From NCBI RefSeq assembly GCF_000191885.1, contig NZ_AEWI01000013.1:185285-249284 (forward strand): 64,000 nucleotides of DNA. Direction: 5' to 3'. This document shows positions 25,506-34,248 of the stretch, piece after piece. The notes below the pieces were generated by a model. That model made no database searches. It saw only the letters and a program-made list of their open reading frames with translations, and was not told the origin of the DNA. This DNA comes from Anaerophaga thermohalophila DSM 12881. Lineage in GTDB: Bacteria; Bacteroidota; Bacteroidia; Bacteroidales; Marinilabiliaceae. Position numbers and translations under genes: made by a program. The first letter of the stretch is position 1, and every line of letters starts with the position of its first letter.

Positions 25506-28214
25506 TTGATACCAACACTTTGTAAACATACTTCGCTACGATTGACGGTCGGTTTCATATTGACAGTTCTTACCGTTTCTCCTGTATCCACATTGGCACA
25601 AGATTCGCCTCTCACAATTAATCAGACCGACACCCTTCAAATCGTCGGAGACACAACATTACAAGAGACCGACACCCTCCAGACAAAAACCAGACCTCCC
25701 GTTATAGAAGCCGAAGTAAAATACTCAGCCTCCGATTCGGTTAAATTTACCGGAGGGAAAGTATTTCTTTACGGGGATGCCAGTGTCAGTTATCAGGATG
25801 TTTTACTTACCGCCTATAAAATAGAATTGGACCTCGACAGCAGTCTGGCTTATGCAACAGGACGGATCGATTCCACGGGAAATGAAATTGGATTGCCCGT
25901 TTTTAAAGATCCCAGCGGAGAATATACCATGCGGTCTATCAAATATAATTTTGAAACGGAAAAAGCCATTATTGAGCATGTTGTAACAGAACAGGGTGAG
26001 GGTTACGTTGTCAGCAACAAGGCAAAGAAATTACAGGATAATATATATTACCTGCGAAATGGGAAATACACTACCTGCACCAATCATGATCACCCTCACT
26101 TTTATCTTAACCTGACAAAAGCCAAAATCGATCCGGGTAAAAAGATTATCACCGGACCAGCCTATCTGGTTATTGAAGATGTGATAATGCCTGTAGCTGT
26201 TCCTTTCGCGTTTGTTCCCAGTTCATCCACATACAGTTCGGGATTCCTACTTCCTTCTTACGGCGAAGAAAGCAACCGTGGGTTTTTCCTTAGAAACGGG
26301 GGTTATTACTGGGCAGCCAACGACTATTTCGATCTGTCTGTGACCGGTGATATTTATTCCAATATGTCGTGGGGTACAAGAGTAGCTTCGCGATACAAAG
26401 TACGATACAAATTTTCGGGTAATTTCAATTTTCAATACATCACCAATGTTACAAGCGAAAAAGAATTGCCAGACTATAGTAAAAGTAAGGATTTATCCTT
26501 AAGCTGGTCGCACAGTCAGGATGCCAAAGCCAATCCTTACAGTCGTTTTTCAGCCAGTGTAAACTTTTCTACAAGCTCATTCGACCGTAATAATGTAGGC
26601 AGCATTATTAACCCGAGACAACTTGCAACCAACACCAAGCGTTCCAGCATTTCCTATTCCAAACAATGGCCCGATAGTCCTTTTAGTCTGTCAGCCAACC
26701 TTCAGCATTCACAAAACAGCAGGGATACTACTATTGATCTGACTTTACCAAACCTGACACTGACGATGAACCGTATTTATCCTTTTAAAGACAAAGACAG
26801 AATAGGTTCGCAAGAGAAATGGTACGAAAAAATCAGTATGAGTTATACCGGAAATGCCAGTAACAGAATTTCAACCAAAGAAAGTGAACTGTTTGATTCC
26901 AGTCTTGCCCAGGATTGGAAAAACGGTATTCAGCATACTATCCCCGTAAGCATGAATTTCAAACTTTTCAGGCATTTTACTCTTTCTCCAAGCTTCAATT
27001 ACAAAGAGCGCTGGTACTTTAAATCCATCGAGAAATCATACGACCAGGAAAAACACCAGGTGGTGGTATCAGACACCATACAGGGATTTAACAGGGTTTA
27101 TGATTACAGTTTCTCAGTAGGCACACAAACCAAGATATATACTTTCTTTCGTCCCAGCCGCTGGTTGTTTGGCGATGGCATTCAGGCCATCAGGCACATG
27201 ATGACGCCTTCTGTGAGTATGTCTTATCGTCCCGATTTTGGTGATCCAAAATACGGTTATTACGACTGGTTTGAATATTACGACCCAAATCGTGATGAAA
27301 TAGTAAGGCATGATTATTCGATATATGAAGGTGCCATGTACGGAGTACCCGGACGCGGTAAATCCGGCTCTATGAGCATTGGGCTGAATAATAATATTGA
27401 AATGAAAGTAAAAAGCCGGAAAGACAGTACCGGGTTCAAAAAAATACCACTTCTGGAATCACTGAACTTTAGTACTTCATACAATTTTCTGGCCGACTCG
27501 CTGAAATGGTCCAGGATCAACATGAGCGGACGAACAAAAGTCTTAGGTACTTCCATCAATTTCAATGCTGTTTTTGACCCCTACACCATTCAATTGAACG
27601 AATATGGAAATCCGGTAAGAGTTGACCGGCTGCTGTGGAAAGATAAAAGAAAAATTGCCCGGCTGGAAAATGCCAGCCTGAGTTTCGGGCTTAACTTCGG
27701 AGCTGAAACTTTTAAGAAAAAAGACAAGCAGAAAAAGGGCCAGAACACCGATAGCCAGTTCCCTGACCAGGATAATAACCTTGAAAACCGAACCGAAGGG
27801 CCTCCTAAGCCTCAAACTTCCGCGGTAACACCCCGGTACGCCGATTTTTCTATGCCCTGGAATATGTCACTCAACTATAATATGCGCATCGTTCAGGATA
27901 AATTTAACAAGGAAAAAATGGCGTACGATAAAAAATTTACTGCCGATATTAGCCTGAACGGGAATCTTGAATTGACAAAAAAATGGTCCATTAATTTTTC
28001 TACCGGTTACAATGTAGACAGAAATGAAATATCTCATACCAACATCCGCATCAATCGCGACCTGCACTGCTGGAACATGAGTTTTAATCTCGTTCCCGTC
28101 GGAGCCTATAAATCGTATTTCTTCACCATTGCCGTCAACAGCAGTATGCTTCGCGACCTAAAATACGAAAAACGCAGCCATCCAAGAGATAACCCGGGTT
28201 TTGGAAGTTTTTAA
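25506..28214 (+). CDS. lptD: LptD-like outer-membrane LPS assembly protein
   Basis: This 902-residue outer-membrane protein is predicted to insert lipopolysaccharide into the outer leaflet. A TTG start at 25506 gives MIPTLCKHTSLRLTVGFILT, a signal peptide ending near TLAQD; an in-frame TGA at 25473 and the lack of an ATG make TTG the likeliest start. Residues 65-235 form the periplasmic OstA-like beta-jellyroll (VKFTGGKVFLYGDASVSYQD, AYATGRIDSTG, YYLRNGKYTTCT), and the rest is a large beta barrel with many alternating-residue strands and aromatic girdles. A Gln/Asn/Lys-rich loop lies near 740-770. It is divergent from the amidase gene. An uncertain point is whether Bacteroidota members use the same disulfide-controlled assembly as E. 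coli LptD; few cysteines are seen. Confidence 0.82.
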   Translation: MIPTLCKHTSLRLTVGFILTVLTVSPVSTLAQDSPLTINQTDTLQIVGDTTLQETDTLQTKTRPPVIEAEVKYSASDSVKFTGGKVFLYGDASVSYQDVLLTAYKIELDLDSSLAYATGRIDSTGNEIGLPVFKDPSGEYTMRSIKYNFETEKAIIEHVVTEQGEGYVVSNKAKKLQDNIYYLRNGKYTTCTNHDHPHFYLNLTKAKIDPGKKIITGPAYLVIEDVIMPVAVPFAFVPSSSTYSSGFLLPSYGEESNRGFFLRNGGYYWAANDYFDLSVTGDIYSNMSWGTRVASRYKVRYKFSGNFNFQYITNVTSEKELPDYSKSKDLSLSWSHSQDAKANPYSRFSASVNFSTSSFDRNNVGSIINPRQLATNTKRSSISYSKQWPDSPFSLSANLQHSQNSRDTTIDLTLPNLTLTMNRIYPFKDKDRIGSQEKWYEKISMSYTGNASNRISTKESELFDSSLAQDWKNGIQHTIPVSMNFKLFRHFTLSPSFNYKERWYFKSIEKSYDQEKHQVVVSDTIQGFNRVYDYSFSVGTQTKIYTFFRPSRWLFGDGIQAIRHMMTPSVSMSYRPDFGDPKYGYYDWFEYYDPNRDEIVRHDYSIYEGAMYGVPGRGKSGSMSIGLNNNIEMKVKSRKDSTGFKKIPLLESLNFSTSYNFLADSLKWSRINMSGRTKVLGTSINFNAVFDPYTIQLNEYGNPVRVDRLLWKDKRKIARLENASLSFGLNFGAETFKKKDKQKKGQNTDSQFPDQDNNLENRTEGPPKPQTSAVTPRYADFSMPWNMSLNYNMRIVQDKFNKEKMAYDKKFTADISLNGNLELTKKWSINFSTGYNVDRNEISHTNIRINRDLHCWNMSFNLVPVGAYKSYFFTIAVNSSMLRDLKYEKRSHPRDNPGFGSF

Positions 28215-28395
28215 TTAGGGCCTGCTGAATTAGTTTTCTTGCATTTTCGTTGTGCTTCCTAAAAACACATAGAATCGTGCGCCTTTGCTCTTTCTTTACT
28301 TGGAATTTCCCCGGTAAAAGCCGGGCGGTGACTTCTTCCTCTTCGTAGGATAGGTAATCCATAACGTAGGCTATGCGTTTTTTGAAATGGTCCAA
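28135..28395 (-). pseudogene. Unrecognised decayed ORF overlapping the lptD 3' end
   Basis: An 86-residue frame (TTG start; the frame is open further upstream to about 28440) reads like coding sequence: KKRIAYVMDYLSYEEEEVTA, then RRTILCVFRKHNENARKLIQ. Its last 27 codons lie antisense to lptD, so the natural end has probably been lost. I do not recognise a family; a remnant of a transposase or other mobile gene is possible because it abuts tRNA-derived fragments. Confidence 0.3.
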
Positions 28396-28440
28396 AGCTG
28401 CGTTGATGACTTCCGCTTCAAGAGCATTCTTTTTGGTCTT

Positions 28441-28556
28441 TTGCGGAGAGTGAGAGATTATTCGCTCCCACAGGCTACAATCACAATCCCGCTCATGATT
28501 ACAAAGTAATTCGAACCCCCGCCATCCTTTCGTTCGAATCCACTCACTCTCTAACG
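28441..28556. repeat. tRNA-Ser-derived inverted repeat fragments
   Basis: TTGCGGAGAGTGAGAGATT at about 28441-28459 copies the flank and 3' end of the adjacent tRNA-Ser (same orientation), while GTTCGAATCC and ACTCACTCTC at about 28531-28551 copy its T arm and acceptor in the opposite orientation. The two pieces form an inverted repeat around about 75 bp that also contains TTCGAACCCCC, another T-arm-like piece. These look like remnants of recombination or integration at the tRNA gene. Confidence 0.5.
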
Positions 28557-28557
28557 C

Positions 28558-28588
28558 AAAAAGCCATCCTTAAAAGGGATGGCTTTTT
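28558..28588 (-). terminator. Terminator of tRNA-Ser
   Basis: Perfect 12-bp arms AAAAAGCCATCC (28558-28569) and GGATGGCTTTTT (28577-28588) with a 7-nt loop. On the minus strand it begins 2 nt after the tRNA 3' end and closes with a T run. Confidence 0.8.
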
Positions 28589-28590
28589 GC

Positions 28591-28677
28591 GGAGAGTGAG
28601 GGATTCGAACCCTCGATACGCTTTTGGCGTATACACACTTTCCAGGCGTGCGCCTTCGACCACTCGGCCAACTCTCC
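28591..28677 (-). tRNA. tRNA-Ser (anticodon GGA)
   Basis: An 87-nt class II tRNA. The acceptor stem pairs GGAGAGT with ACTCTCC, the D arm is GGCCGAGTGGTCGAAGGC, the anticodon loop is CTGGAAA with GGA at 28641-28643 (minus strand), a long variable arm (TATACGCCAAAAGCGTATC) marks it as serine, and the T arm is GAGGGTTCGAATCCCTC. CCA is not encoded. A terminator follows directly. Confidence 0.96.
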
Positions 28678-28694
28678 TTAAATTGAGCACACAC

Positions 28695-28766
28695 ACGAGA
28701 GAAGAAACTATAACTACCGACACCTGGTTTTGGAGACCAGTGCTCTGGCAACCGAGCTACACCCGT
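28695..28766 (-). pseudogene. Degenerate tRNA-Trp-like sequence (anticodon CCA)
   Basis: The anticodon arm CTGGT-CTCCAAA-ACCAG is perfect and reads CCA (Trp), and the D stem GCTC/GAGC pairs. The rest has decayed: the acceptor ACGGGTG/CTCTCGT has a wobble and a T-T mismatch, the D loop (GGTTGCCA) has lost the GG pair, and the T loop reads TTATAGT in place of TTCGANT with a T stem that hardly pairs. Bacteroidota normally keep tRNA-Trp near tuf/secE, so this is most likely a dead duplicate. A divergent but functional tRNA is the alternative. It is 17 bp upstream of tRNA-Ser on the same strand. Confidence 0.6.
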
Positions 28767-28862
28767 GTGTCGTTCTGTTTACGCGTTGCAAAAATATAAT
28801 TTTTAAGGCATTTTCTACAATCTTTACAGCGATTTTATTTTTCAAAAACCAGTTTTAGGCAC

Positions 28863-28893
28863 TTGTTTTGCTGTTATGACTATATTATTTTTG
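28863..28893 (+). promoter_or_regulatory. Putative Bacteroidota promoter for the TPR lipoprotein
   Basis: TATTTTTG at 28886-28893 matches the TAnnTTTG -7 consensus, with a TTG at 28863-28865 twenty nucleotides upstream as -33. The predicted transcript would have a leader of about 90 nt before the ATG at 28992. Confidence 0.4.
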
Positions 28894-28991
28894 TAATTTC
28901 TATTCGAAGGGTGTCAATTGTCTCTAAGCAATTGACACCTTTCGGCCGGATACAAACTTAATATGCAGATGCTGCATAAAAAACCGCAAAC

Positions 28992-29882
28992 ATGAAAATA
29001 AAAAAATTAACGACCTCGTTTCTGCTTCTCGCTCTTTTAGCGGGATGTAATCCCCTAAAACAATTGCAAACCCATCAGGCATCCATTAAGAATGCTTTTG
29101 AAGCGGGAAACTACTCAGAAGTCCTTGTTAATTATGAAAAATTAAAAGATTATCATTCTTCAAAGGGCAGCGAAGTTAAAACGGAATATCTCAAAATGGC
29201 TGCCGAATCAGCTGTAAAGCTGGAAAGATATCCGATGGCTGAAGAACTTCTTCAGGAATGGCTTGACAGGGACGAAGATTTCGAAGCTGTTAAAATGCTC
29301 GCAAGTGTTTACGATCAAACCGGAAAAACCGATAAAGAATATCAATTATGGAATCGGTACTGGGATAAGATAGAATCACCCGAGCTGAAAAAAGAGGTAG
29401 GTCAGAAACTTTTTGCCATCGAAATGGATCAAAAAGAGTATGAAAAAGCGCTTGAAAGAGCCAGGCAAATGCCGCCAATGAATGATCCGAGAATTGTATT
29501 TCTTCGTGTCAAAGCACTTGAAGCGACAGGCAAAAAGGAAGAAGCCCGCAGCGTATGTAATGCCCTGCTGGAAAAAAACTCTGATTTTAAGCCCGCCCTC
29601 GAATGGAAAGCCAAAGATTTATATGAACGAGCCGAAAACTGGTATAAAGCAGAAATGAGTGAATACAATAAAGACCCCAATTATACAGCTTATGTGTACC
29701 TAAAGCGGGAATTAAAGAAAATATCCGCTATGTACCGACAAAGCCGGGATATCTTTGAAAAACTTCATCAGGAAGATCCAGACAATCAATTATACATCAA
29801 GTATCTGAAAAACATTTACCTGCGACTTGAAATGAATGAAGAAGCAGCAAAGATGGATATGCTTTTGGAAAATCAGAGATAA
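28992..29882 (+). CDS. Outer-membrane lipoprotein with TPR-like repeats
   Basis: This 296-residue exported lipoprotein has a signal with lipobox LLAGC (Cys19). The rest is helical with tetratricopeptide-like pairs, for example AFEAGNYSEVLVNYEKL, KLERYPMAEELLQEW, EYEKALERARQMP and KKEEARSVCNALLEK, ending in a helix-rich tail with many Tyr and Glu. TPR lipoproteins usually act as scaffolds for outer-membrane or secretion complexes; no partner can be named. It is a single gene with its own candidate promoter and a strong terminator 31 bp after the stop. I do not recognise a specific family. Confidence 0.8.
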   Translation: MKIKKLTTSFLLLALLAGCNPLKQLQTHQASIKNAFEAGNYSEVLVNYEKLKDYHSSKGSEVKTEYLKMAAESAVKLERYPMAEELLQEWLDRDEDFEAVKMLASVYDQTGKTDKEYQLWNRYWDKIESPELKKEVGQKLFAIEMDQKEYEKALERARQMPPMNDPRIVFLRVKALEATGKKEEARSVCNALLEKNSDFKPALEWKAKDLYERAENWYKAEMSEYNKDPNYTAYVYLKRELKKISAMYRQSRDIFEKLHQEDPDNQLYIKYLKNIYLRLEMNEEAAKMDMLLENQR

Positions 29883-29912
29883 AGTTGAGGTTAAGGTTAA
29901 GGTTGAGGATGA

Positions 29913-29949
29913 GGTTAAGGTTGAGGATGTTTCCTTAACCTTTTTTTGT
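29913..29949 (+). terminator. Terminator made from a GGTTAAGGTTGAGG repeat
   Basis: Arms AGGTTAAGG (29913-29921) and CCTTAACCT (29934-29942) followed by a T run. The left arm belongs to a degenerate tandem array (GAGGTTAAGGTTGAGGATG units from 29884). A similar GGTTGAGG array occurs at 48959-48991 without a hairpin. Confidence 0.7.
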
Positions 29950-29957
29950 GACTTTTT

Positions 29958-30232
29958 ATTTCCGATAGTCCGTTAAAGAAACCTGAACGCAGAGATGTTA
30001 TATATAATCCTTTGCTAAAAAGATGTGTTTAGAAAAAAACCAGATCATTTATGAGGAAATTATAGCTCACAACTCCCATTCCATAAATCATCCGGCAAAA
30101 GTCAATACTCCGTTAAACTTTTACAGTTGCTTGGTAATTAATTGTTTACACAATTAATGGCGCTAATCACAACACCTCATAATAAAAACTTTGCGTCATG
30201 GCGTCTCTGCGTTTAGACTTTTTTAACTGACC
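29958..30232. repeat. Large imperfect palindrome (about 275 bp) containing R4 copy 2
   Basis: The left end GTCCGTTAAAGAAACCTG then AACGCAGAGATG and the right end GTCTCTGCGTTTAGAC then TTTTTTAACTGAC are roughly complementary. Inside, 30103-30147 is the reverse complement of the R4 repeat at 5367. AACTTTGCGTCATGGCGTC resembles a string at 10857-10885. It fills the spacer between the TPR lipoprotein and the histidine kinase, and no ORF is supported. Confidence 0.55.
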
Positions 30233-30251
30233 ATTGAAAAAACGAACTGTA

Positions 30252-31718
30252 TTAAAAAGTTGCTTCCGGCAGTACTACCGTAAAACAAGAGCCTTTTCCG
30301 GGTTCGCTCTCAACCGCTATCCTGCCATTATTCATTTCCACCATTTCGCGCGAAAGCATAAGTCCCAGTCCTGTACCGGCTTCTTCACTGGTTCCTTTTG
30401 TTGACAAATTGCCTGACAAAGAAAATATGCCCTTTTGTTTGGCCGGTTGAATCCCTATTCCGGTATCTTTTACCCGTATCCTGATGTAGCCGTCTTCCCG
30501 TTCTGTAAAACACCGTACCTCTCCTCCCGGAGTAGTGAATTTAACGCCGTTATGAACCAGGTTACGAACGATAAACTCGACCATATCTTTGTCGGCTTTA
30601 GCTACATCCGCTTCAGAAATATCATTTATTAAACTGATATTCTTTTTATCGGCCTGTTGGCGTAGATGGCAAAAAACTTTTTCCACAATTTCTTTCAGGT
30701 TCACTTTAACCGGAACCGGCGACAATTGTCCCAACTGGGACTTCGACCAGGTTAACAGGTCTTCAAGCAACTTGTAGGTTTGTTCGGAAACATCCGATAT
30801 CTGAGCGGCCATTTTTTTCAACTCCGTTGATGAACAACTGTCCATTCCGTCGCTTAGCAGGGAAGCAAAGCCAATAATTGTTTGGAAAGGACTTCTCAAG
30901 TCATGGGCAATAATACTGAATATCTTGTCTTTTGTCTCATTCAATTCACGAAGACGGGCTTCACTCTCTTTTAGTCGCGATTCCATCTTTACTTTTGGAC
31001 TAATGTCTGTCACCAGTAGGCATTTCTTATTCCTACCCAGCCCGAAAAGTTTGAATTCCAAGACCTTCCCTTTACACATATCTTCCCACTCGTAAACCTC
31101 TTCACCATGTTGTACTGTTTTATGTTCCTTCATCAATCCGGCAATATTCTTATTACACATCACCGATGATAACCTTTGATCGATAAAAGAGAGCCGGTTA
31201 AAAATAACGGAAGCTTTAAGGTTTGCACGTTCAACAGTAAAATCAATAATTTCACCTTCAGACTTTATGTCATCAAGAATAAGAATGCCTACCGGAGAAT
31301 TTTCGAAAAGCTTTTCGAACAACTGCTCTCTTATCTCGAGTTGTTCTTTCAGCTTTTTCCTTTCGGAAATGTTAAATTTAACTGCTATATATCCGGTGAT
31401 AGTAGAATCATCGTCTGAAAAAACAGGTGATATGAAGGTTTTTTCAGAAACTATTTCGCCGCTTTTTGTCCGGTTTACCATGTCACCACTCCAGCTTTTC
31501 CCGGCTGAAATGGTTTGCCACAATTCATCATAAAACTGCCTGGAATGAAATCCACTCTTAAGAATAGAAGGCTTCTTTCCTCTTACTTCATCCCTGTTAT
31601 ATCCATAAACCTTTTCAAAGGTTTTATTTACAAAAACGATGGTCCCGTCTGCTTCAGTTATAAAAACAACCCCTTCGGAATTATCAAGCGCATTGACCAG
31701 TTGTTGTCCTTTGATCAT
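30252..31718 (-). CDS. Soluble PAS-domain sensor histidine kinase
   Basis: This 488-residue kinase has no signal peptide or membrane helix, so it should sense a cytoplasmic cue. A PAS domain spans about 8-115 (NSEGVVFITEADGTIVFVNK, YGYNRDEVRGKKPSILKSG, the PAS/PAC pattern KTFISPVF). A second, weaker PAS-like region lies at about 125-240. The HisKA helix has phosphoacceptor His272 in FSIIAHDLRSPFQ. The ATPase domain shows the N box (EFIVRNLVHNGVKF), G1 (KDTGIGI) and G2 (GTGLGLMLSREMV). No response regulator or receiver domain is nearby, so it is an orphan kinase. The ligand is unknown. Confidence 0.9.
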   Translation of the reverse strand: MIKGQQLVNALDNSEGVVFITEADGTIVFVNKTFEKVYGYNRDEVRGKKPSILKSGFHSRQFYDELWQTISAGKSWSGDMVNRTKSGEIVSEKTFISPVFSDDDSTITGYIAVKFNISERKKLKEQLEIREQLFEKLFENSPVGILILDDIKSEGEIIDFTVERANLKASVIFNRLSFIDQRLSSVMCNKNIAGLMKEHKTVQHGEEVYEWEDMCKGKVLEFKLFGLGRNKKCLLVTDISPKVKMESRLKESEARLRELNETKDKIFSIIAHDLRSPFQTIIGFASLLSDGMDSCSSTELKKMAAQISDVSEQTYKLLEDLLTWSKSQLGQLSPVPVKVNLKEIVEKVFCHLRQQADKKNISLINDISEADVAKADKDMVEFIVRNLVHNGVKFTTPGGEVRCFTEREDGYIRIRVKDTGIGIQPAKQKGIFSLSGNLSTKGTSEEAGTGLGLMLSREMVEMNNGRIAVESEPGKGSCFTVVLPEATF

Positions 31719-32186
31719 AAATCATTTTTTTGGTGTTCACCAGACTATACGGCAAGATGCAAAATAAGATTGCTCAATGTAAGCCTATTTTGACGTCAGG
31801 TGCAATGTATTCCATAACCGTCAGGAAAAGGATGATGTACGTTCAAACATTGTTTTGTCTGAAATTACCGCAGATTTATCCATCCTTGTTATTTCGCGTT
31901 TTTGTTTGTGATTCACACGTTTTCCAAAGCTTATCTGAGTGTGGTATAAAAATACACTACTGTCCGACAAAAAAAAGCATTTAACTTTTTGCGCTCAGGC
32001 CGCGCAGGCTTTTACTTTTTTTCCACGAGATAAAAAATTATAAGGCGTTCACGATTTACGCTTCGCTCCAATTCTACAGCAAAAAAAAGTAAACAAATTT
32101 TGCGTTAAGTGAGAGCAGTGACCAAACTTGTTTGTGTCAATGCCGAACGCAGCAAAATTCAGCTATGCTAAAAAACGTCGTCGCGC

Positions 32187-32360
32187 AAAGAAATTCCTAT
32201 AAATCGGATTGTTTTTCTAAAATCCGAAAACTCGCTTCGCTCAGACAATTCGGATTTACCTCATTATCGTGGTTGCTTTCAAAGGCATTCGGTGAACTCG
32301 CAAGCTCGTTTCTTTACGAAAAACAATCCGATTTTCTTAACGAAATTTCTTTGATGCGAA
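32187..32360. repeat. Inverted repeat of about 30-bp arms
   Basis: The left arm GCGCAAAGAAATTCC then AAATCGGATTGTTTTT and the right arm AAAAACAATCCGATTT then GAAATTTCTTTGATGCG are complementary apart from a short middle. The 110-bp core contains CTCGCTTCGCTCAGAC. Possibly a small non-autonomous element or a remnant; no transposase is next to it. Confidence 0.55.
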
Positions 32361-32550
32361 CCTGCCTCTGAACTGTGTAAAAGTATTCAGAACGCACATA
32401 AATACACGACTTCATTATATCCATTTTATTTTACTCGGTCAGTAGTGATAAAAATAATAATTCCTTTATTTACATAAACTTTAAACAAACAAAAACTTGA
32501 TATGGTCAGGTAATTACCGTAGGAGGCGTTAATTCTTAACAAGCTAAATT

Positions 32551-32915
32551 TCAACTTTTTATGGAAAAACATCGGACATGGCATAAGCCATGGCTTGTGC
32601 CATGAAAATAGCGCGAAAAATATTTTTTAGCAAATTTTATTTTAGCTTGCAGCAATTCAGCAATTAGATTTTTTTCACTTTCTGGTAAAATTAGTTCAAG
32701 TTTGGGACAAAACATTGGCTTTCCCGGTATAATTAAGTTACCCGTGGAAGAAGACTCCCGCAATATGTGCTTTTTTATAGGCAAAAAGTTTTAGCAAAAG
32801 TTTTTCCCTGATTCACGGAGCAGGGCATCCCCATTTGTTTTTCATTCCAATCTGATTTGGAATTTTCCTGATTAAGGTTCATCAGCTCTGGTTCAATAAT
32901 GGCTACCTCTGTCAT
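32551..32915 (-). pseudogene. Two overlapping short frames, possibly a broken small gene
   Basis: On the minus strand a 46-codon frame (32915 to 32775, MTEVAIIEPELMNLNQENSK...) ends just inside a second 77-codon frame (32784 to 32551) that contains PMFCPKLELILPESEKNLIA and ELLQAKIKFAKKYFS. Codon use looks protein-like and a single frameshift would join them. I do not recognise the product; chance ORFs remain possible. Confidence 0.25.
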
Positions 32916-33189
32916 GAAACTTTACACATATCCATGATGCTTTTGTTAAAATACAAGCGTTCTTATCAAATTTAATTTTAGAATAGTTCACTATTTCCTG
33001 CCTTAATTCTGTCTGCGGTTGCTTGTATTATTTGCTATTTGAGCATCTTATGACGAAAACTTATTAATAACGCAGTTTAAGTTTCATTTCGGGCCATGTA
33101 AAATTTCCCTTCTCCTTGCTTTTTCCTAACTTTAGCCCTGAAATATATTTTGCTGTATTGCGCCCGGGAAAATAATTTAATATCCGATA

Positions 33190-34239
33190 ATGAGAAACAT
33201 TTTTATATCTGTTATTCTGACCATTAGTGTACTAATCAACCAAGACACAACAGGTCAGGAAAATAAATTAAACCAGTATTCGGATGAAAAAGAGTGGATA
33301 TTTTCGTCCGATGAATATGATGGTGTTGAAATATACAACCGCCACGGGGATATTATTATCTCTCCAAGCCAGGGAGACACACTTGCCGTAAAGGTCATCA
33401 TAAATGTTGAATCCGACAGTCGGAATTCAGCCGATGAAGTTCTTAAGAAAATTGATATTGAAGATTCTCAAAATGAAGGAAGGGCTTATTTCAGGACTTC
33501 TTTTAGCGAGGATTTCTATTCAAATTATGCTTTTAAAATCACATACGAGGTATTGGTTCCGGTCAAAAACACATTGAAACTGAACAATCAGTTTGGAGAT
33601 ATAAGACTTGCCTCGCCCACAACTTCTCTGGATATAACGTTGAAATACGGAAATCTGAGTCATGAAAGTGCCGTACCCATTGATACCGTACGGGGAAGCC
33701 TCTCCTTTGTTAAGGCCGGTTTTAACAAGACAAAAGTATGTGAACTTGATCTCAATAATACAGATATTGCGATACAGGAAGTTGATAAAGGCACCTTTAC
33801 CGGGCAGTATTACCAGCTTGATATCGCCGATGCCGGTTTAGCCGAAATTAAAGGCAAAACCACAAGGCTGAATATCTCAAATATCAACAAAATTAACATT
33901 AATGGTGATTTTTGTTTCGCCTCGGTCGAAAAAATTGAAGAAGCCGGCCAAATAGAAATAACAAACGGATTGCTGATTATTGGTAGTGTCGGAAATCATC
34001 TGAAAGAACTGTCGATTGCCAATTCCAATGCCCCTGTAAATCTTACCCTGCCGGAATCCCTTACTTATAATCTTCATGGTGAAGTTTCCAACGGACAGTT
34101 TATACATTACAACCGGAAAATGTTCCGTATCGTCAGCGACCATGAAAAAACATCATTTTCGGGCAGTAATTCGGATGACAATGAAGGCGCATCAATAGTG
34201 CTTTTCAATGAAAATGCCGGCATAAACATAAAAAAATAA
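33190..34239 (+). CDS. Exported DUF4097-like beta-repeat protein
   Basis: This 349-residue protein has a signal peptide (1-22, ending near TTGQE). The rest is beta-rich with a recurring pattern of short strands and turns (VEIYNRHGDIIISPSQGDTL, LKLNNQFGDIRLASPTTSLD, LKYGNLSHESA, ITNGLLIIGSVGNH), the hallmark of the DUF4097 right-handed beta-solenoid group called putative adhesins. Family members often sit beside anti-sigma or stress operons; none is seen here. The gene is followed after 9 bp by aminopeptidase P and after that by a thioredoxin-fold protein, so the three probably share a transcript. The function is unknown. Confidence 0.78.
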   Translation: MRNIFISVILTISVLINQDTTGQENKLNQYSDEKEWIFSSDEYDGVEIYNRHGDIIISPSQGDTLAVKVIINVESDSRNSADEVLKKIDIEDSQNEGRAYFRTSFSEDFYSNYAFKITYEVLVPVKNTLKLNNQFGDIRLASPTTSLDITLKYGNLSHESAVPIDTVRGSLSFVKAGFNKTKVCELDLNNTDIAIQEVDKGTFTGQYYQLDIADAGLAEIKGKTTRLNISNINKININGDFCFASVEKIEEAGQIEITNGLLIIGSVGNHLKELSIANSNAPVNLTLPESLTYNLHGEVSNGQFIHYNRKMFRIVSDHEKTSFSGSNSDDNEGASIVLFNENAGINIKK

Positions 34240-34248
34240 TAATTCAAT

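Larger units (their letters stand above)
31719..33189. other. 1.5-kb gene-poor, decayed region
   Basis: No convincing intact gene. It includes one arm of R2 (31936-31980), a GC-rich string with CGCTCAGGCCGCGCAGGC (near 31990), an inverted repeat at 32190-32360, and two overlapping short frames at 32551-32915. The plus-strand promoter of the 33190 gene may lie near 33127 (TAACTTTA, one base off TAnnTTTG). Confidence 0.5.
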
